Source of the DNA: Nocardioides sp.
GTDB taxonomy: Bacteria; Actinomycetota; Actinomycetes; Propionibacteriales; Nocardioidaceae
Reading direction: 5' to 3'
Assembly (NCBI RefSeq): GCF_014360585.1
Contig: NZ_JACIXG010000011.1
Coordinates: 1-64,000 of the forward strand
Length of the DNA: 64,000 nt
The position numbers were made by a program, and so were the translations under genes. A model generated the notes under the pieces. It did not search any database. It was not told the DNA's origin and saw nothing but the letters and a program-made list of their open reading frames with translations. This document shows positions 42,981 to 54,602 of the stretch, one piece after another. How positions within the stretch are numbered: the stretch's first letter is position 1; each line of letters begins with the position of its first letter.

Positions 42981-43694
42981 ATGCGCCACAGGATTCTCGG
43001 CCTTGTCGCAGCATCGATCTCGGCCACCCTTCTCGCCCTCGTCCCGACCACCCCAGCCGGGGCCGAACCGGCCCAGCCATCGGTCACGTACGTCGATCTC
43101 GTCGCCATGTTCGGCGAGAAGGTCGGCGACCGGCGGACCGTGGAGACCGGGCTACCGAGCCTCAACCGCGCGATGGCCGATGCCCAGATCACCACGGCCT
43201 ATCGGCAGGCGGCCTACCTGACAACGCTCGCCAACGAGAGCTCCTTCCACCACGACGCCAAGGCAGGCGACAAGCGGAAGTTCACCGGCCGCGGCTACAT
43301 CCAGCTGACCGGCGAGGCGAACTACGCCGACGCCGGCACCTACTTCGGGATCGACCTGCGCCGCCGACCCGAGCTGGCCAGGTCGCTGGACCACAGCGCG
43401 CCGATCTCGCGGTGGTACTGGACCGTCGCCCGCGACATCAACCCGCTCGCCGACGCCCTCGACATGGGCAAGGTCAACGAGGCGATCGGCTATCCCCGCA
43501 ACAAGGCCGAGGACGCCGAGCGCTGTCGCGACTTCAAGGCCGCGCTGAAGCACCTGAATGGGTCGGTGCCCAGAGGGATCAACTGCGCCCGCCCGAAGAA
43601 GAGGGTCGGCGACGAGAACGGAGTAGACGCAGCTGATGCCGGGATGCGCTCCGGACGAGGCATCCCGGCATCAGCTCCGACTCAGAACTCGTAG
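42981..43694 (+). CDS. Secreted GH19-like chitinase/endolysin-type protein
   Basis: 237 residues with a signal peptide (about 1-29, ending PTTPAGAEP). The domain resembles GH19 chitinases: catalytic Glu in TLANESSFHHDAKAG, substrate strand KRKFTGRGYIQLTGEANYADAG, and SLDHSAPISRWYWTVARDINPLAD. It would cut chitin or peptidoglycan outside the cell. The start ATG 42981 fits the signal peptide; no ribosome site, and CACTCT six bases upstream suggests a leaderless mRNA. The final 25 codons run through a perfect hairpin (43631-43676) and 13 bases into the end of the next gene, so the natural C-terminus may be earlier. Confidence 0.83.
   Translation: MRHRILGLVAASISATLLALVPTTPAGAEPAQPSVTYVDLVAMFGEKVGDRRTVETGLPSLNRAMADAQITTAYRQAAYLTTLANESSFHHDAKAGDKRKFTGRGYIQLTGEANYADAGTYFGIDLRRRPELARSLDHSAPISRWYWTVARDINPLADALDMGKVNEAIGYPRNKAEDAERCRDFKAALKHLNGSVPRGINCARPKKRVGDENGVDAADAGMRSGRGIPASAPTQNS
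43631..43676. terminator. Bidirectional hairpin terminator inside the chitinase 3' end
   Basis: Perfect 17-bp arms (43631-43647 and 43660-43676, AGCTGATGCCGGGATGC and its complement) around a 12-base loop. Lies between convergent genes, but within the last codons of the chitinase frame and six bases past the stop of the beta-propeller gene. Confidence 0.7.
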
Positions 43695-44839
43695 CCCATC
43701 GTGCCCGGAAGCTCGACGGCGATCGAGCTCGCGTTGGGCAGATCGATCTTCGTCCTGTCACATTGCCCGGACAGGTCGCAGGCGACCAGCGTGCCGTCGC
43801 GGTCGATCTGGAAGGCGATGTCGCTCCCCTCGCTCCACGCGGGCGAGCTCAGCTCCGGGAGCCGGTGACGCTCGCCGGTGGCCAGTTCGTGCATCTCGAC
43901 CTCGGTGCCCCCGTCCAGCCAGGTCATGACCAGAGCGTGGCGGCCATCAGGCGCAAGCCTCACCTCGACCGGCGCGGACTGTCGGGGGATGTCGAGGACG
44001 GACTCGCCGCTGGCGAGGTCCACGATCTCTCGCGGCGCGGTCTCATCCCCACCGGGTGCGAGAACGGCGCGGCCGCCCTCGACAGAGATCGCATCGGCGA
44101 GCTCCGGAGCCTGCCGTACCTCTCCAGAACGCCAGTCGACCACGTACCAAGGACCGTTGGTGCCGGTGTCGCCGCCGAGCTCGCGGACGTAGGCCCGGCC
44201 GGCGGCGTAGGAGACCTGGAACTGGTGGTACTTCTCACCGGGATAGGCGGAGTCGGCCACCGCGACGCGCGCCACCTCCCTGTCGGCGGCCAGATCGTGC
44301 ACCACGACCGTCACCTTGCCTTGGATCAACCGGACAACGACCAGATAAGGCTCATCCGGGGCACTCGCCGAGCCGGCACCGTCCGTCACCGGGTCGATCG
44401 CCGCTTCGCCGACCGAACCGTCCGGCGCGACCAGCGAGTAGGCCGCGAACGCGTCCTCGTTCTCGTGGGTCGCCACCACACCTTCGGAGCTGTAGCTGAG
44501 CGACGAGACCCCGGTGGGGCCCGCTGCCGGCACGTCGATCTCGTGGAACCTGCCTTCGGTGTCGAGGTAGCCGGCGATCTGGGCGTACGCCACCTCCTCG
44601 CCACGCGCGCCGCCGGTCCCCGCGAACTGGTCGGATGCGCTGTCGCTCATCACGGCACCGGCTGCGAAGTTGGCGACGAACCCGAGCACCGTCGCCGCCG
44701 CCACCGCTCCGAGACCGGTGGCTATCCGCCGACGACGGCGGGCGGTCTTGTACGCGCCGAGGATCGCCGAGGTGGGCGGAGCGGGGATGTCGAGGCCGTC
44801 GGCCTCACGGACGAGGAGATCGTGGATCCGGTCGTTCAT
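43682..44839 (-). CDS. Membrane-anchored beta-propeller protein, partner of SigE-type sigma factor
   Basis: 385 residues. The N-terminal about 35 residues (LLVREADGLDIPAPPTSAILGAYKTARRRRR) are cytosolic, one helix follows (ATGLGAVAAATVLGFVANFAAGAV), then an external domain of about 320 residues that repeats like a beta-propeller (SSLSYSSEGVVA, VEVRLAPDGRHALVM). It is encoded directly after the sigma gene with a start/stop overlap, the usual place for an anti-sigma or sensor protein. No zinc-binding anti-sigma motif is seen, so its role is inferred from position and topology only. Confidence 0.78.
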   Translation of the reverse strand: MNDRIHDLLVREADGLDIPAPPTSAILGAYKTARRRRRIATGLGAVAAATVLGFVANFAAGAVMSDSASDQFAGTGGARGEEVAYAQIAGYLDTEGRFHEIDVPAAGPTGVSSLSYSSEGVVATHENEDAFAAYSLVAPDGSVGEAAIDPVTDGAGSASAPDEPYLVVVRLIQGKVTVVVHDLAADREVARVAVADSAYPGEKYHQFQVSYAAGRAYVRELGGDTGTNGPWYVVDWRSGEVRQAPELADAISVEGGRAVLAPGGDETAPREIVDLASGESVLDIPRQSAPVEVRLAPDGRHALVMTWLDGGTEVEMHELATGERHRLPELSSPAWSEGSDIAFQIDRDGTLVACDLSGQCDRTKIDLPNASSIAVELPGTMGYEF

Positions 44840-45351
44840 GACTGGCTCTTTTCCGGGAGTAGGTCGTCGCCCAGCACGGCGCGGAGCCGGCGCAGCGCGG
44901 CGGAGGTCTGGCTCTTGACACCACCGGTGGTGATGCCGAGCGTGTTCGCGACCTCGGCGACGGAGAGGTCTTCGTAGTAGCGCAGCACGACCATCGCGCG
45001 CTGCCTGGGCGGCAGAACGGCCAGCGCCTCGCGCAGCAGATGCCGGTCGGTCAGGTCCTCGCCCTCGACCACGGTCTCCGGAAGCGTCGCCGTCGGCCGC
45101 TCGTTGCGCCAGCCCTTCTTGCGGAACCAGGAGGCGGCGACGTTCATCATCGTCGTTCGGGCATAGGCGGGCGCGGCGTCCAGGCTGCGCACCCGGTGCC
45201 AGTTCGCGAAGGTGCGCGCCAACGCGGTCTGCACGAGGTCCTCGGCCTCCGCCGCGTTGCCGAGGATGAGGTAGGCGGTCCGGTAGAGCCTGGGCCAGCA
45301 GGCATGTACGAGGGCGGCGAAGTCCTCGTCGGTGGGTGATGATCGGGTCAT
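44836..45351 (-). CDS. SigE-family ECF RNA polymerase sigma factor
   Basis: 171 residues. Region 2 is FAALVHACWPRLYRTAYLILGNAAEAEDLVQTAL with FANWHRV, region 4 is LAVLPPRQRAMVVLRYYEDLSVAEVANTLGITTGGVKSQTSAALRRLRA, which has the SigE-family form of the helix-turn-helix. The type is common in Streptomyces and Nocardioidaceae. The start ATG 45351 has AAGGGA nine bases upstream. It overlaps the membrane propeller gene downstream, so both are made together. The signal and regulon are unknown; the promoter region lies at 45352-45434. Confidence 0.92.
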   Translation of the reverse strand: MTRSSPTDEDFAALVHACWPRLYRTAYLILGNAAEAEDLVQTALARTFANWHRVRSLDAAPAYARTTMMNVAASWFRKKGWRNERPTATLPETVVEGEDLTDRHLLREALAVLPPRQRAMVVLRYYEDLSVAEVANTLGITTGGVKSQTSAALRRLRAVLGDDLLPEKSQS

Positions 45352-45390
45352 CGTCGGTGTCCCTTTCGGTGGGGTCACCCTGTCAGATGC

Positions 45391-45432
45391 CCTGGGGCGC
45401 CGGAAGGTTTCGTCCGGCCGGCGCCAGGCGCC
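45391..45432 (-). terminator. Hairpin after the NYN gene
   Basis: CCTGGCGCCGG and a matching downstream CCGGCGCCCCAGG (minus strand) form a GC-rich stem just past the NYN stop at 45435, with a loop holding GACGAAACC. The two extra Gs give a small bulge. Confidence 0.5.
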
Positions 45433-45434
45433 GA

Positions 45435-46187
45435 TCAGCGCTTGGTGCGCCTGTCGCTGACCGCGATCGCCGAGGTGCCCTCGTCCTTGAGCTCGAACAG
45501 GTCGATCGCCTTGATCAGCTTGGTCCAGGTGGCGTAGCCGTAGTTGCGCGGGTCCTCGGAGGACTGGTTGCGGATGCGGGAGACGACGGTGCCGACCAGG
45601 GCCCAGCCGTCGTCGTCGGCGGCCGCGGCGATGGAGTTGCGCAGCAGCTGGATCAGCCTGGCGTTGCGCTTCAGCACCTGGCCCGTGGTCGCGGCGGCTG
45701 CCTGCTTGCGGGCAGGGGCTACGCCGGCCTCGGTCTCGGCCACCTCCTCGGTGTCGCCGAGCTTCTCCACGACGGTGAACCGGGTGCAGGCGCTCTTGAA
45801 CGGCGCCGGTGTCTTCTCCCGGCCGTAGCCGTAGACCGCGCGGCCCTTCTCCCGCAGGTAGTGGACCAGCGGGGTGAAGTCGGAGTCGGAGGAGACCAGG
45901 GCGAACGCGTCGGGGATCGCCGCATGGAGCAGCTCGACCGCGTCGATCGCGAGCGCCATGTCGGAGGCGTTCTTGTGGGCGGTCAGGTCGAACTGCTGCA
46001 TCGGCCGGATCGCGGCGTCGTGCAGCTCCCCGATCCAGCTCTTGAGCTCGGACTTGGTCCAGTTGCCGTAGGCCCGGCGGATCGTCACCTCGCCGTACTC
46101 GGCCAGGTCGTTGAGGATCGCGTCGATCTTGGACGCGGGAGCATTGTCCGCGTCGATGAGCAGGGCAATACGGAAGGGCTCGGTCAT
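45435..46187 (-). CDS. NYN-domain nuclease-like protein with OST-HTH/LOTUS domain
   Basis: 250 residues. The N-terminal NYN/PIN-like domain has the acidic residues of the family: LLIDADNAPAS (Asp12, Asp14), NASDMALAIDAVELLH and ALVSSDSDFTPLV. The C-terminal 90 residues (from about KRNARLIQLLRNSIAAAADDDGWALVGTVVSRI) resemble an OST-HTH/LOTUS domain, which binds RNA. Such proteins may cut or sort RNA; the target is unknown. Start ATG 46187 with CAGACT seven bases upstream (possible leaderless). The palindromic repeat 46216-46311 lies between it and gatB. Confidence 0.87.
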   Translation of the reverse strand: MTEPFRIALLIDADNAPASKIDAILNDLAEYGEVTIRRAYGNWTKSELKSWIGELHDAAIRPMQQFDLTAHKNASDMALAIDAVELLHAAIPDAFALVSSDSDFTPLVHYLREKGRAVYGYGREKTPAPFKSACTRFTVVEKLGDTEEVAETEAGVAPARKQAAAATTGQVLKRNARLIQLLRNSIAAAADDDGWALVGTVVSRIRNQSSEDPRNYGYATWTKLIKAIDLFELKDEGTSAIAVSDRRTKR

Positions 46188-46215
46188 TCAGGACAGTCTG
46201 CCAGTGCCACCCATC

Positions 46216-46311
46216 GCCGAGTCGGCTCATCCTGACCAAAACCGACGCCGAGTCGGCGCGTCATGACGCGCCGACTCGGCGGGAATTGTCGTCAGGACGA
46301 GCCGACTCGGC
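46216..46311. repeat. 31-bp-period palindromic repeat, copy 2
   Basis: GCCGAGTCGG at 46216 and 46247, spaced 31 bases as at 12671/12702. The second begins a 36-bp perfect palindrome with no loop (46246-46281). Outside it, 21-bp arms at 46216-46236 and 46291-46311 pair with one mismatch. It lies six bases from the gatB stop and upstream of the NYN start. It may terminate gatCAB; the loop-free palindrome could also be a cruciform or protein site. Confidence 0.8.
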
Positions 46312-46317
46312 CTGAGA

Positions 46318-47811
46318 TCAGGCGAGCTTCTCCAGGATCAGCTCGCGGACACGCTTGGCGTCGGCCTTGCCACCGGTCGCCTTCATGACCGCGCCGATGA
46401 GCGCACCGGCCGCGGCCTGGTTGCCGCCGCGGATCTTCTCGGCGACCGCCGGCTGGGAGGCGATGGCCTCGTCGACCGCGGCACCGAGCGCACCGTCGTC
46501 GGAGACCACGGCGAGACCGCGGGCGTCGATGATCTCGGAGACCGTGCCCTCACCTGCGAGAAGACCCTCGAAGACCTGGCGAGCAAGCTTGTCGGTCAAG
46601 GTCTTGGCGTCGACCAGCTTCTGCACCTCGGCGACCTGCACCGGGGTGACACCGAGCTCGGCGAGCTCGACGCCCCGGTCGTTGGCGCTGCGGGAGAGCT
46701 CGGCCATCCACCACTTACGGGCGGTCTGTGCGGAGGCTCCTTCGGCGACCGTCGCCTCGATCAGCGACAGCGCGCCGGCGGCCCAGACGTCCCGCATCTC
46801 CAGCTCGGAGTATCCCCACTCGACCTGCAGGCGGGCCCGCTTGTCGGCGGTGCGCTCCGGCAGGCTCGCGCGCAGCTCCTCGACCCACTCACGCGACGGC
46901 GCGACCGGGACCAGGTCGGGCTCGGGGAAGTAGCGGTAGTCGTCGGCGTCCGACTTCGCGCGGCCTGCCGAGGTGGTGCCGGTGTCCTCGTGGAAGTGGC
47001 GGGTCTCCTGGAAGATCGCCTCCCCCGCGTCGAGGATCCCGGCGTGGCGCGACATCTCGAAACGTACGGCCCGCTCGACCGAGCGCAGCGAGTTGACGTT
47101 CTTCGTCTCGGTGCGCGTTCCCAACGTCCCGGACCCCTTCGGGGCCAGCGACAGGTTGACGTCGCAGCGCATCGAGCCCTGGTCCATGCGTACGTCGGAG
47201 ACGCCCAGGCCCAGCAGGATCTCTCGCAGCGCGGCGACGTAGGCCTTCGCCACCTGCGGCGCCTTGGCGCCGGCGCCAAGGATCGGACGCGTGACGATCT
47301 CGATCAGGGGGATGCCCGCGCGGTTGTAGTCGACCAGCGAGTAGTCGGCGCCGTGGATGCGGCCGGTCGCACCACCGATGTGGGTGGTCTTGCCGGTGTC
47401 CTCCTCCATGTGGGCGCGCTCGATCTCGACCCGGTAGGTCTCCCCCTCCACCTCGACGTCGAGGTAGCCGTCGTAGACGATCGGCTCGTCGTACTGCGAG
47501 GTCTGGAAGTTCTTCGGCATGTCCGGGTAGAAGTAGTTCTTCCGGGCGAACCGGCACCACTCCGCGATCTTGCCGTTGAGCGCGAGCCCGATCCGGATCG
47601 CGCTCTCCACTGCCTTGGCGTTCACGACCGGCATCGAGCCGGGCAGGCCGAGGCAGGTCGGGCAGACCTGGGAGTTGGGCTCGCCGCCGAACGTCGCCGG
47701 GCAGCCGCAGAACATCTTGGTGTTGGTGTTGAGCTCGACGTGGACCTCCAGGCCCATCGCCGGGTCGTACTTCTCCAGCACCTCGTCGAACGGGACAAGA
47801 GTCTCGGTCAT
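46318..47811 (-). CDS. gatB: Aspartyl/glutamyl-tRNA(Asn/Gln) amidotransferase subunit B
   Basis: 497 residues. GatB binds the tRNA and phosphorylates and amidates misacylated Glu-tRNA(Gln) or Asp-tRNA(Asn). Zinc and active-site features include [32 protein letters not shown], and [18 protein letters not shown]; the YqeY-like C-terminal helical domain closes with [20 protein letters not shown]. Start ATG 47811 overlaps the gatA stop (ATGA). Last gene of gatCAB. Confidence 0.96.
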   Translation of the reverse strand: MTETLVPFDEVLEKYDPAMGLEVHVELNTNTKMFCGCPATFGGEPNSQVCPTCLGLPGSMPVVNAKAVESAIRIGLALNGKIAEWCRFARKNYFYPDMPKNFQTSQYDEPIVYDGYLDVEVEGETYRVEIERAHMEEDTGKTTHIGGATGRIHGADYSLVDYNRAGIPLIEIVTRPILGAGAKAPQVAKAYVAALREILLGLGVSDVRMDQGSMRCDVNLSLAPKGSGTLGTRTETKNVNSLRSVERAVRFEMSRHAGILDAGEAIFQETRHFHEDTGTTSAGRAKSDADDYRYFPEPDLVPVAPSREWVEELRASLPERTADKRARLQVEWGYSELEMRDVWAAGALSLIEATVAEGASAQTARKWWMAELSRSANDRGVELAELGVTPVQVAEVQKLVDAKTLTDKLARQVFEGLLAGEGTVSEIIDARGLAVVSDDGALGAAVDEAIASQPAVAEKIRGGNQAAAGALIGAVMKATGGKADAKRVRELILEKLA

Positions 47812-49304
47812 CGGGCCACCTCCAGCTTGTCGATCGAGAGCACCGGACCGATGGCGCCCTCGAGGGCAGCACCGACGCGGTAGAGACGGGCGTCCTCCAG
47901 GACCGGCGCGAGGAGCTGTACGCCGACGGGCAGCCCGTCCACGTCGGAGACCCCGGCCGGGATGGAGATGCCAGGTGTGCCGGCGAGGTTGGCCGGGATG
48001 GTGGCCAGGTCCTGCATGTACATCGCGAGCGGGTCGTCGAGCTTCGCGCCCAGGGGGAACGCGGTCGACGGGGACGTCGGCGAGACCAGCACGTCGACCT
48101 GCTCGAAGGCCTCCTTGAAGTCCTCGATGATCAGCGTGCGGATCTTCTGCGCCTGGCCGTAGTAGGCGTCGTAGTAGCCGCTCGAGAGCGCGTAGGTGCC
48201 GAGGATGATGCGGCGCTTGACCTCGTCGCCGAAGCCGGCGTCGCGGGACGCCTTCATCACGTCCTCGGCGGACGGCGACCCGTCGGGGGTGACCCGCAGG
48301 CCGTAGCGCATCGCGTCGAACTTCGCCAGGTTGGAGGAGCACTCCGCCGGCAGGATCAGGTAGTAGGCGGCCATCGCGTGCTCGAAGCTCGGCGTGGAGA
48401 CCTCCACGACGTCGGCGCCCAGCTTGGTGAGCAGGTCGACCGACTCGTTGAACTTGCGCATGACGTCGGGGGCCCAGCCCTCGCCCGCCAACTCCTTGAT
48501 GACGCCGACCTTGAGACCCTTGAGGTCACCGGTCGCGCCGGCACGGGCGGCGTCGACGAGCCCGGTCACCGGGGTGGTCGTGGACGTGGAGTCGAGCGGG
48601 TCGTGGCCGCCGATCAGCTCGTGCAGCAGGGCGCTGTCGAGGACGGTGCGGGTCACGGGGCCGACCTGGTCCAGCGAGTTGGCCAGCGCAACGAGGCCGT
48701 AGCGCGACACGGAGCCGTAGGTCGGCTTCACGCCGACGGTGCCGGTGACCGCGCCCGGCTGGCGGATCGAGCCACCGGTGTCGGTGCCGAGCGCCAGCGG
48801 TGCCTCGTACGCAGCGACGGCGGCCGCCGAGCCACCGCCCGAGCCGCCGGGGATCCGGTCGAGCTTCCACGGGTTCCTGGTCGGGCCGTAGGCGGAGTGC
48901 TCAGTGGAGGAGCCCATCGCGAACTCGTCCATGTTGGTCTTGCCGAGGATCGGCAGGCCGGCGTCCTTGATCTTCTTGACCACGGTCGCGTCGTAGGGCG
49001 GGACCCAGCCTTCGAGCATCTTGGAGCCGCAGGTCGTCGGCAGGCCAATGGTGGTCAGCACGTCCTTGACCGCGATCGGCACGCCGTCGAGAGCGTGCAG
49101 CGCGTCACCGTTGGCCCGGCGCGCGTCGGAGGCGGCGGCCTGCGACAGCGCGCCCTCGGCGTCGATGTGGAGGAAGGCGTGGACGTCGCCGTCGACCGCG
49201 GCGATCCGGTCGAGGTGGACCTGGGTCAGCTCGACCGAGGTGGTCTCGCCGGCAGCGAGAGAGTCGGCCAGCTCTGCGGCCGACTTCAGAATGAGGTCAC
49301 TCAT
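47808..49304 (-). CDS. gatA: Glutamyl-tRNA(Gln) amidotransferase subunit A
   Basis: 498-residue amidase signature subunit that releases ammonia from glutamine. Triad: Lys in [10 protein letters not shown], cis-Ser in [13 protein letters not shown], and nucleophile Ser in [14 protein letters not shown]. Strong ribosome site GGAGGT eight bases before ATG 49304. Overlaps gatB; gatC lies upstream with a gap of 79 bases that contains part of a dispersed repeat. Confidence 0.96.
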   Translation of the reverse strand: MSDLILKSAAELADSLAAGETTSVELTQVHLDRIAAVDGDVHAFLHIDAEGALSQAAASDARRANGDALHALDGVPIAVKDVLTTIGLPTTCGSKMLEGWVPPYDATVVKKIKDAGLPILGKTNMDEFAMGSSTEHSAYGPTRNPWKLDRIPGGSGGGSAAAVAAYEAPLALGTDTGGSIRQPGAVTGTVGVKPTYGSVSRYGLVALANSLDQVGPVTRTVLDSALLHELIGGHDPLDSTSTTTPVTGLVDAARAGATGDLKGLKVGVIKELAGEGWAPDVMRKFNESVDLLTKLGADVVEVSTPSFEHAMAAYYLILPAECSSNLAKFDAMRYGLRVTPDGSPSAEDVMKASRDAGFGDEVKRRIILGTYALSSGYYDAYYGQAQKIRTLIIEDFKEAFEQVDVLVSPTSPSTAFPLGAKLDDPLAMYMQDLATIPANLAGTPGISIPAGVSDVDGLPVGVQLLAPVLEDARLYRVGAALEGAIGPVLSIDKLEVAR

Positions 49305-49363
49305 CGCGCTACCTCCGTGAGAACAGGTGAAGCGTACGGAGGCAGCGCGATGACGGCCTCATG

Positions 49364-49388
49364 GTTCGCTCGCTGACGCTCGCTCACT
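49364..49388. repeat. Dispersed TGAGCGAG...CAGCGA element, copy 3
   Basis: On the minus strand TGAGCGAGCGTCAGCGAGCG begins with the gatC stop codon (49384-49386) and continues into the gatC-gatA gap. Compare 36431-36452. Confidence 0.6.
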
Positions 49389-49683
49389 GCTCGTCCCCCA
49401 GGATCCGCGGCACCGCGAAGCGCTGCTCCTCGACACTCGGCGCGCCGGAGAGCGCCTGCTCCGGCGTCAGGCTCGGGGTCACGACGTCCTCACGGAAGAC
49501 GTTGGTCATCGGAAGCGGGTGGGAGGTGGCAGGCACGTCATCGCCGGCAAGCCCCTGGATCGAGGCGACGGACTCGAGGATCACCTGAAGCTGCGGGGCA
49601 AGGTGATCGAGCTCGGCGTCGCTCAGGTCGATGCGGGCGAGGTCGGCCAGGTGCGCGACCTCGTCGCGGGTGATTTCTGGCAT
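49384..49683 (-). CDS. gatC: Glutamyl-tRNA(Gln) amidotransferase subunit C
   Basis: 99 residues, the small clamp subunit between GatA and GatB. Family sequence [25 protein letters not shown] and the later [23 protein letters not shown] are present. Start ATG 49683 has TAGGAT six bases upstream; a GTG two codons earlier would lie within the promoter spacing, so a leaderless ATG is preferred. First gene of gatCAB. Confidence 0.95.
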   Translation of the reverse strand: MPEITRDEVAHLADLARIDLSDAELDHLAPQLQVILESVASIQGLAGDDVPATSHPLPMTNVFREDVVTPSLTPEQALSGAPSVEEQRFAVPRILGDEQ

Positions 49684-49689
49684 GCGCAC

Positions 49690-49866
49690 ATCCTAGGTGT
49701 CCGCGGGCGCAACTCTCACCTCGGTGGCCGACGGTGTCGCCAAGCAGGATTGTCGGTGACTGACATTGTTCGAGATTGGCGCGTCCCGGAAGTTCCTCGG
49801 CGCTTCACGCCGCCATGGCACGCACCCTGACGACGCCAAGCATCCAGGAACTTCTAGGAGGCGCCA
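49690..49866. other. 177-bp gap between gatC and the glycosyltransferase
   Basis: No open frame of interest. GGAAGTTCCT (about 49790) and AGGAACTTCT (about 49846) form distant complementary arms, which could be a weak terminator for the glycosyltransferase gene on the minus strand. Nothing else recognised. Confidence 0.4.
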
Positions 49867-52149
49867 CTAGTTCTGGCCACCGCCGTTGGACGGCTTGCCC
49901 TTCGGCTTGTCCGTCGGCCTGCCGCCAGCACCGGGCCGGGCGGACGTGGCTGGTGTCGGGTCGGCAGCCTGAGTGGGACGGGTCGACGGCGACGGCTCGG
50001 TGGACGTGGTGGGATCGGCGGTCCGGGTCGGCCGACCGCTGGGCGTGCTGGCGGCCGGGCTCGGCACGCTTCGAGGTGTCGGCGCCGGCTCTACGGTGGC
50101 CGCCGGCGCCTGGCTCGGCAGAGGATCCGGTTCGTCCTTCGCGACGCGGGGCTTCTCCTCCAGCGCACCATGCACGTCACCGACCTCGGGTACGTCCGGG
50201 CTGCCGACCGGTGCCGCGAGGGCGACCATCCCGGCAAGCATCACCGAGCTGAAGGCCAGCACCAATCCACCACGCCGGGCAGCGGGCGCCGCCGCGCTCC
50301 ATGCCCAGATCCGCTCGCGGCGCCGGCGGAGGTCGGCCGGCAGATCGCTGCGTATCGCTGCCCAGCTGTTGATCGGAGCCAGTGCATAGCCGACTCCCTG
50401 GAAGCCGAGCAGGGCCGCTATCGCCATGCCGGTCGCGCCGCCGCCTACCCCGACCAGGACCGCCATGGCCAGGCAGACCGCCGCGGCGACCGTCTCCACC
50501 AGGTTGCCCCGCAACACGTCACGCAGCCGCGGCTTCCCCTTGATCTTCGGCGTACGCAGGAACGTTCCCTCCCGCGAGACCAGTCCGAGCCAGGACGCCC
50601 GCGCGACGGTCGCTCCCAGCGCCAGCCACAGTCCGACGGCACCGAGCGCGTCGCGCCAGGAGGCGTCGCTTCGCAGGCGGACCATCGCGATCGAGCGGGC
50701 CACCCCGAAGAACACCAGCGTGACGGTGGCGAACAGGAGGAGTCCCGATAGGCGGCGCACGACCAGTCCCCCACCCAGCATCAGATCGAGAGCGCCCGAG
50801 ACCAGAAAGAAGGTGAACAGGGCTCCGGCGAGGTCACCGAACCACTGCAGCCCACCGACGAGATAGGCCCAGCGCTGCGCCAGGGTCATCTGGTTCTCCT
50901 CGGTGCGACGTCCCGGCAGGAGCGAACGCCAGTGCATCCGCAGGATCTGGATGCCACCGAAGCACCACCTGAACCGCTGCTTCTTGAGCGTCTCGAAGGT
51001 CAGCGGCATCACCCCGTGACCGTAGGAGCGGTCGACGTGCATCCCGTTGTAGCCCATCTTCAGCAGCCGCAACGACAGCTCGGCGTCCTCGGTGATGCAC
51101 CACTCGTCCCAGCCGCCGGAACGGACCAGGGCGGAGGCCCGGATCAGTCCCATGGTGCCGCCGAAGATGGCTCCGTTGCGCTCGTTGCGGGAGACCTGGC
51201 TGACGTCGAAGAAGTAGCCGTAGGAGTGGTAGAGACGGCGGAAGTAGGGCGAGACGTCCCAGTCCCGGTAGTCCTGCGGCGTCTGCACGAAGGCCACCGA
51301 CTCGTCGCTGAAGAGCGGGGCGTTGTGGGACAGGAAATCGGGGGCGACGTGGTAGTCGGCGTCGACGATCCCGATGACCTCGGTGCGCGGGCTCATCCGG
51401 GTCAGTGCGTAGTTGAGCGCCCCGGACTTGAACCCGGGCCAGTTCGCCAGGTGGATGAAGGTGACCCCGTCGTACTGCTCGCAGAAGTCCTGCACCGGGC
51501 GCCACATCGCGGGGTCGTCGGTGTTGTTGTCGATGACCAGGATCTCGTACGCGTCGTAGTCCAGCTCGAGCATCCGCTGAAGCGTCTCGATGACCATCTC
51601 AGGCGGCTCGTTGTGGGTCGGAACGTGCAGGCTCACGAACGGCCGGCCCCAGCCCGGGTGGTGCTCGCCACGCACCGGCCACCCGCGCCAGCGGCGCCGG
51701 GCGAGCACGTCGACCATCTCCCACAGGTAGCCCACACCGATCACGAAGACGAAGAGCTCCAGCAGCCACAGGATGCTCGACAGCGTCGTCGTCCAGACGC
51801 CAGGGTGGACGGTGACGGTCCACAGCCCGATGTAGGCGAGGTAGAGAAGCCCGACGTCGATGGTCAGCGCCCAGGTGACCAGGCCGCGTACGTCCCAGTC
51901 CCGCGCCGCGGGCAGCCAGGCCAGGAGCGAAGCGCCGAGGACAGCGCCCCCGATCGCGGCCCAGAGGGCATTGTGGCCGAGCAGCAGGCTGACCCCGAGG
52001 GCGGCCATCGCGGTGAGGGCCGCTGCGAGCATCGCCGTGGCCGAGGAGAGCGACCCCGCTCGAGGCGTACGGATCGTGAACAGCAGCACGGTCGCCGGGA
52101 CCAGCAGGACCGCGGCGACCGTGAGAAGTGGGGGAAGAGCATCGAGCAC
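49867..52149 (-). CDS. Family 2 glycosyltransferase, cellulose-synthase-like, with proline-rich tail
   Basis: 760 residues. About four N-terminal helices precede a cytosolic GT2 domain (about residues 165-400) with HVPTHNEPPEMV, IVDADYH (metal Asp), ITEDAELSLRL (base) and QRFRWCFGGIQ, the QxxRW motif of processive enzymes. Four or five further helices follow (from about GGLQWFGDLAGALFTFFL). It ends with an approximately 120-residue Pro/Thr/Ser-rich low-complexity tail. It likely polymerises and exports a polysaccharide. No partner gene (cyclic-di-GMP domain, GH) is adjacent. Start GTG 52149 with TAGTGT six bases upstream (leaderless). Confidence 0.88.
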   Translation of the reverse strand: MLDALPPLLTVAAVLLVPATVLLFTIRTPRAGSLSSATAMLAAALTAMAALGVSLLLGHNALWAAIGGAVLGASLLAWLPAARDWDVRGLVTWALTIDVGLLYLAYIGLWTVTVHPGVWTTTLSSILWLLELFVFVIGVGYLWEMVDVLARRRWRGWPVRGEHHPGWGRPFVSLHVPTHNEPPEMVIETLQRMLELDYDAYEILVIDNNTDDPAMWRPVQDFCEQYDGVTFIHLANWPGFKSGALNYALTRMSPRTEVIGIVDADYHVAPDFLSHNAPLFSDESVAFVQTPQDYRDWDVSPYFRRLYHSYGYFFDVSQVSRNERNGAIFGGTMGLIRASALVRSGGWDEWCITEDAELSLRLLKMGYNGMHVDRSYGHGVMPLTFETLKKQRFRWCFGGIQILRMHWRSLLPGRRTEENQMTLAQRWAYLVGGLQWFGDLAGALFTFFLVSGALDLMLGGGLVVRRLSGLLLFATVTLVFFGVARSIAMVRLRSDASWRDALGAVGLWLALGATVARASWLGLVSREGTFLRTPKIKGKPRLRDVLRGNLVETVAAAVCLAMAVLVGVGGGATGMAIAALLGFQGVGYALAPINSWAAIRSDLPADLRRRRERIWAWSAAAPAARRGGLVLAFSSVMLAGMVALAAPVGSPDVPEVGDVHGALEEKPRVAKDEPDPLPSQAPAATVEPAPTPRSVPSPAASTPSGRPTRTADPTTSTEPSPSTRPTQAADPTPATSARPGAGGRPTDKPKGKPSNGGGQN

Positions 52150-52189
52150 GGCTCGACACTATGGGGGGTATCGCCTCACCAAGTCCAGA

Positions 52190-54472
<2,283 letters not shown>

Positions 54473-54602
54473 TCAACCCCCTCAATATCGACGCAAGCCG
54501 TCAACACCTGGGTGACGCGGGTCACGATGCGGAGTAAAGCGAGCTATCTTCCTGCCGCATCGGCTGAGGCGGGCCGACAACTTGCCCCCAAGAGACCGCC
54601 TT

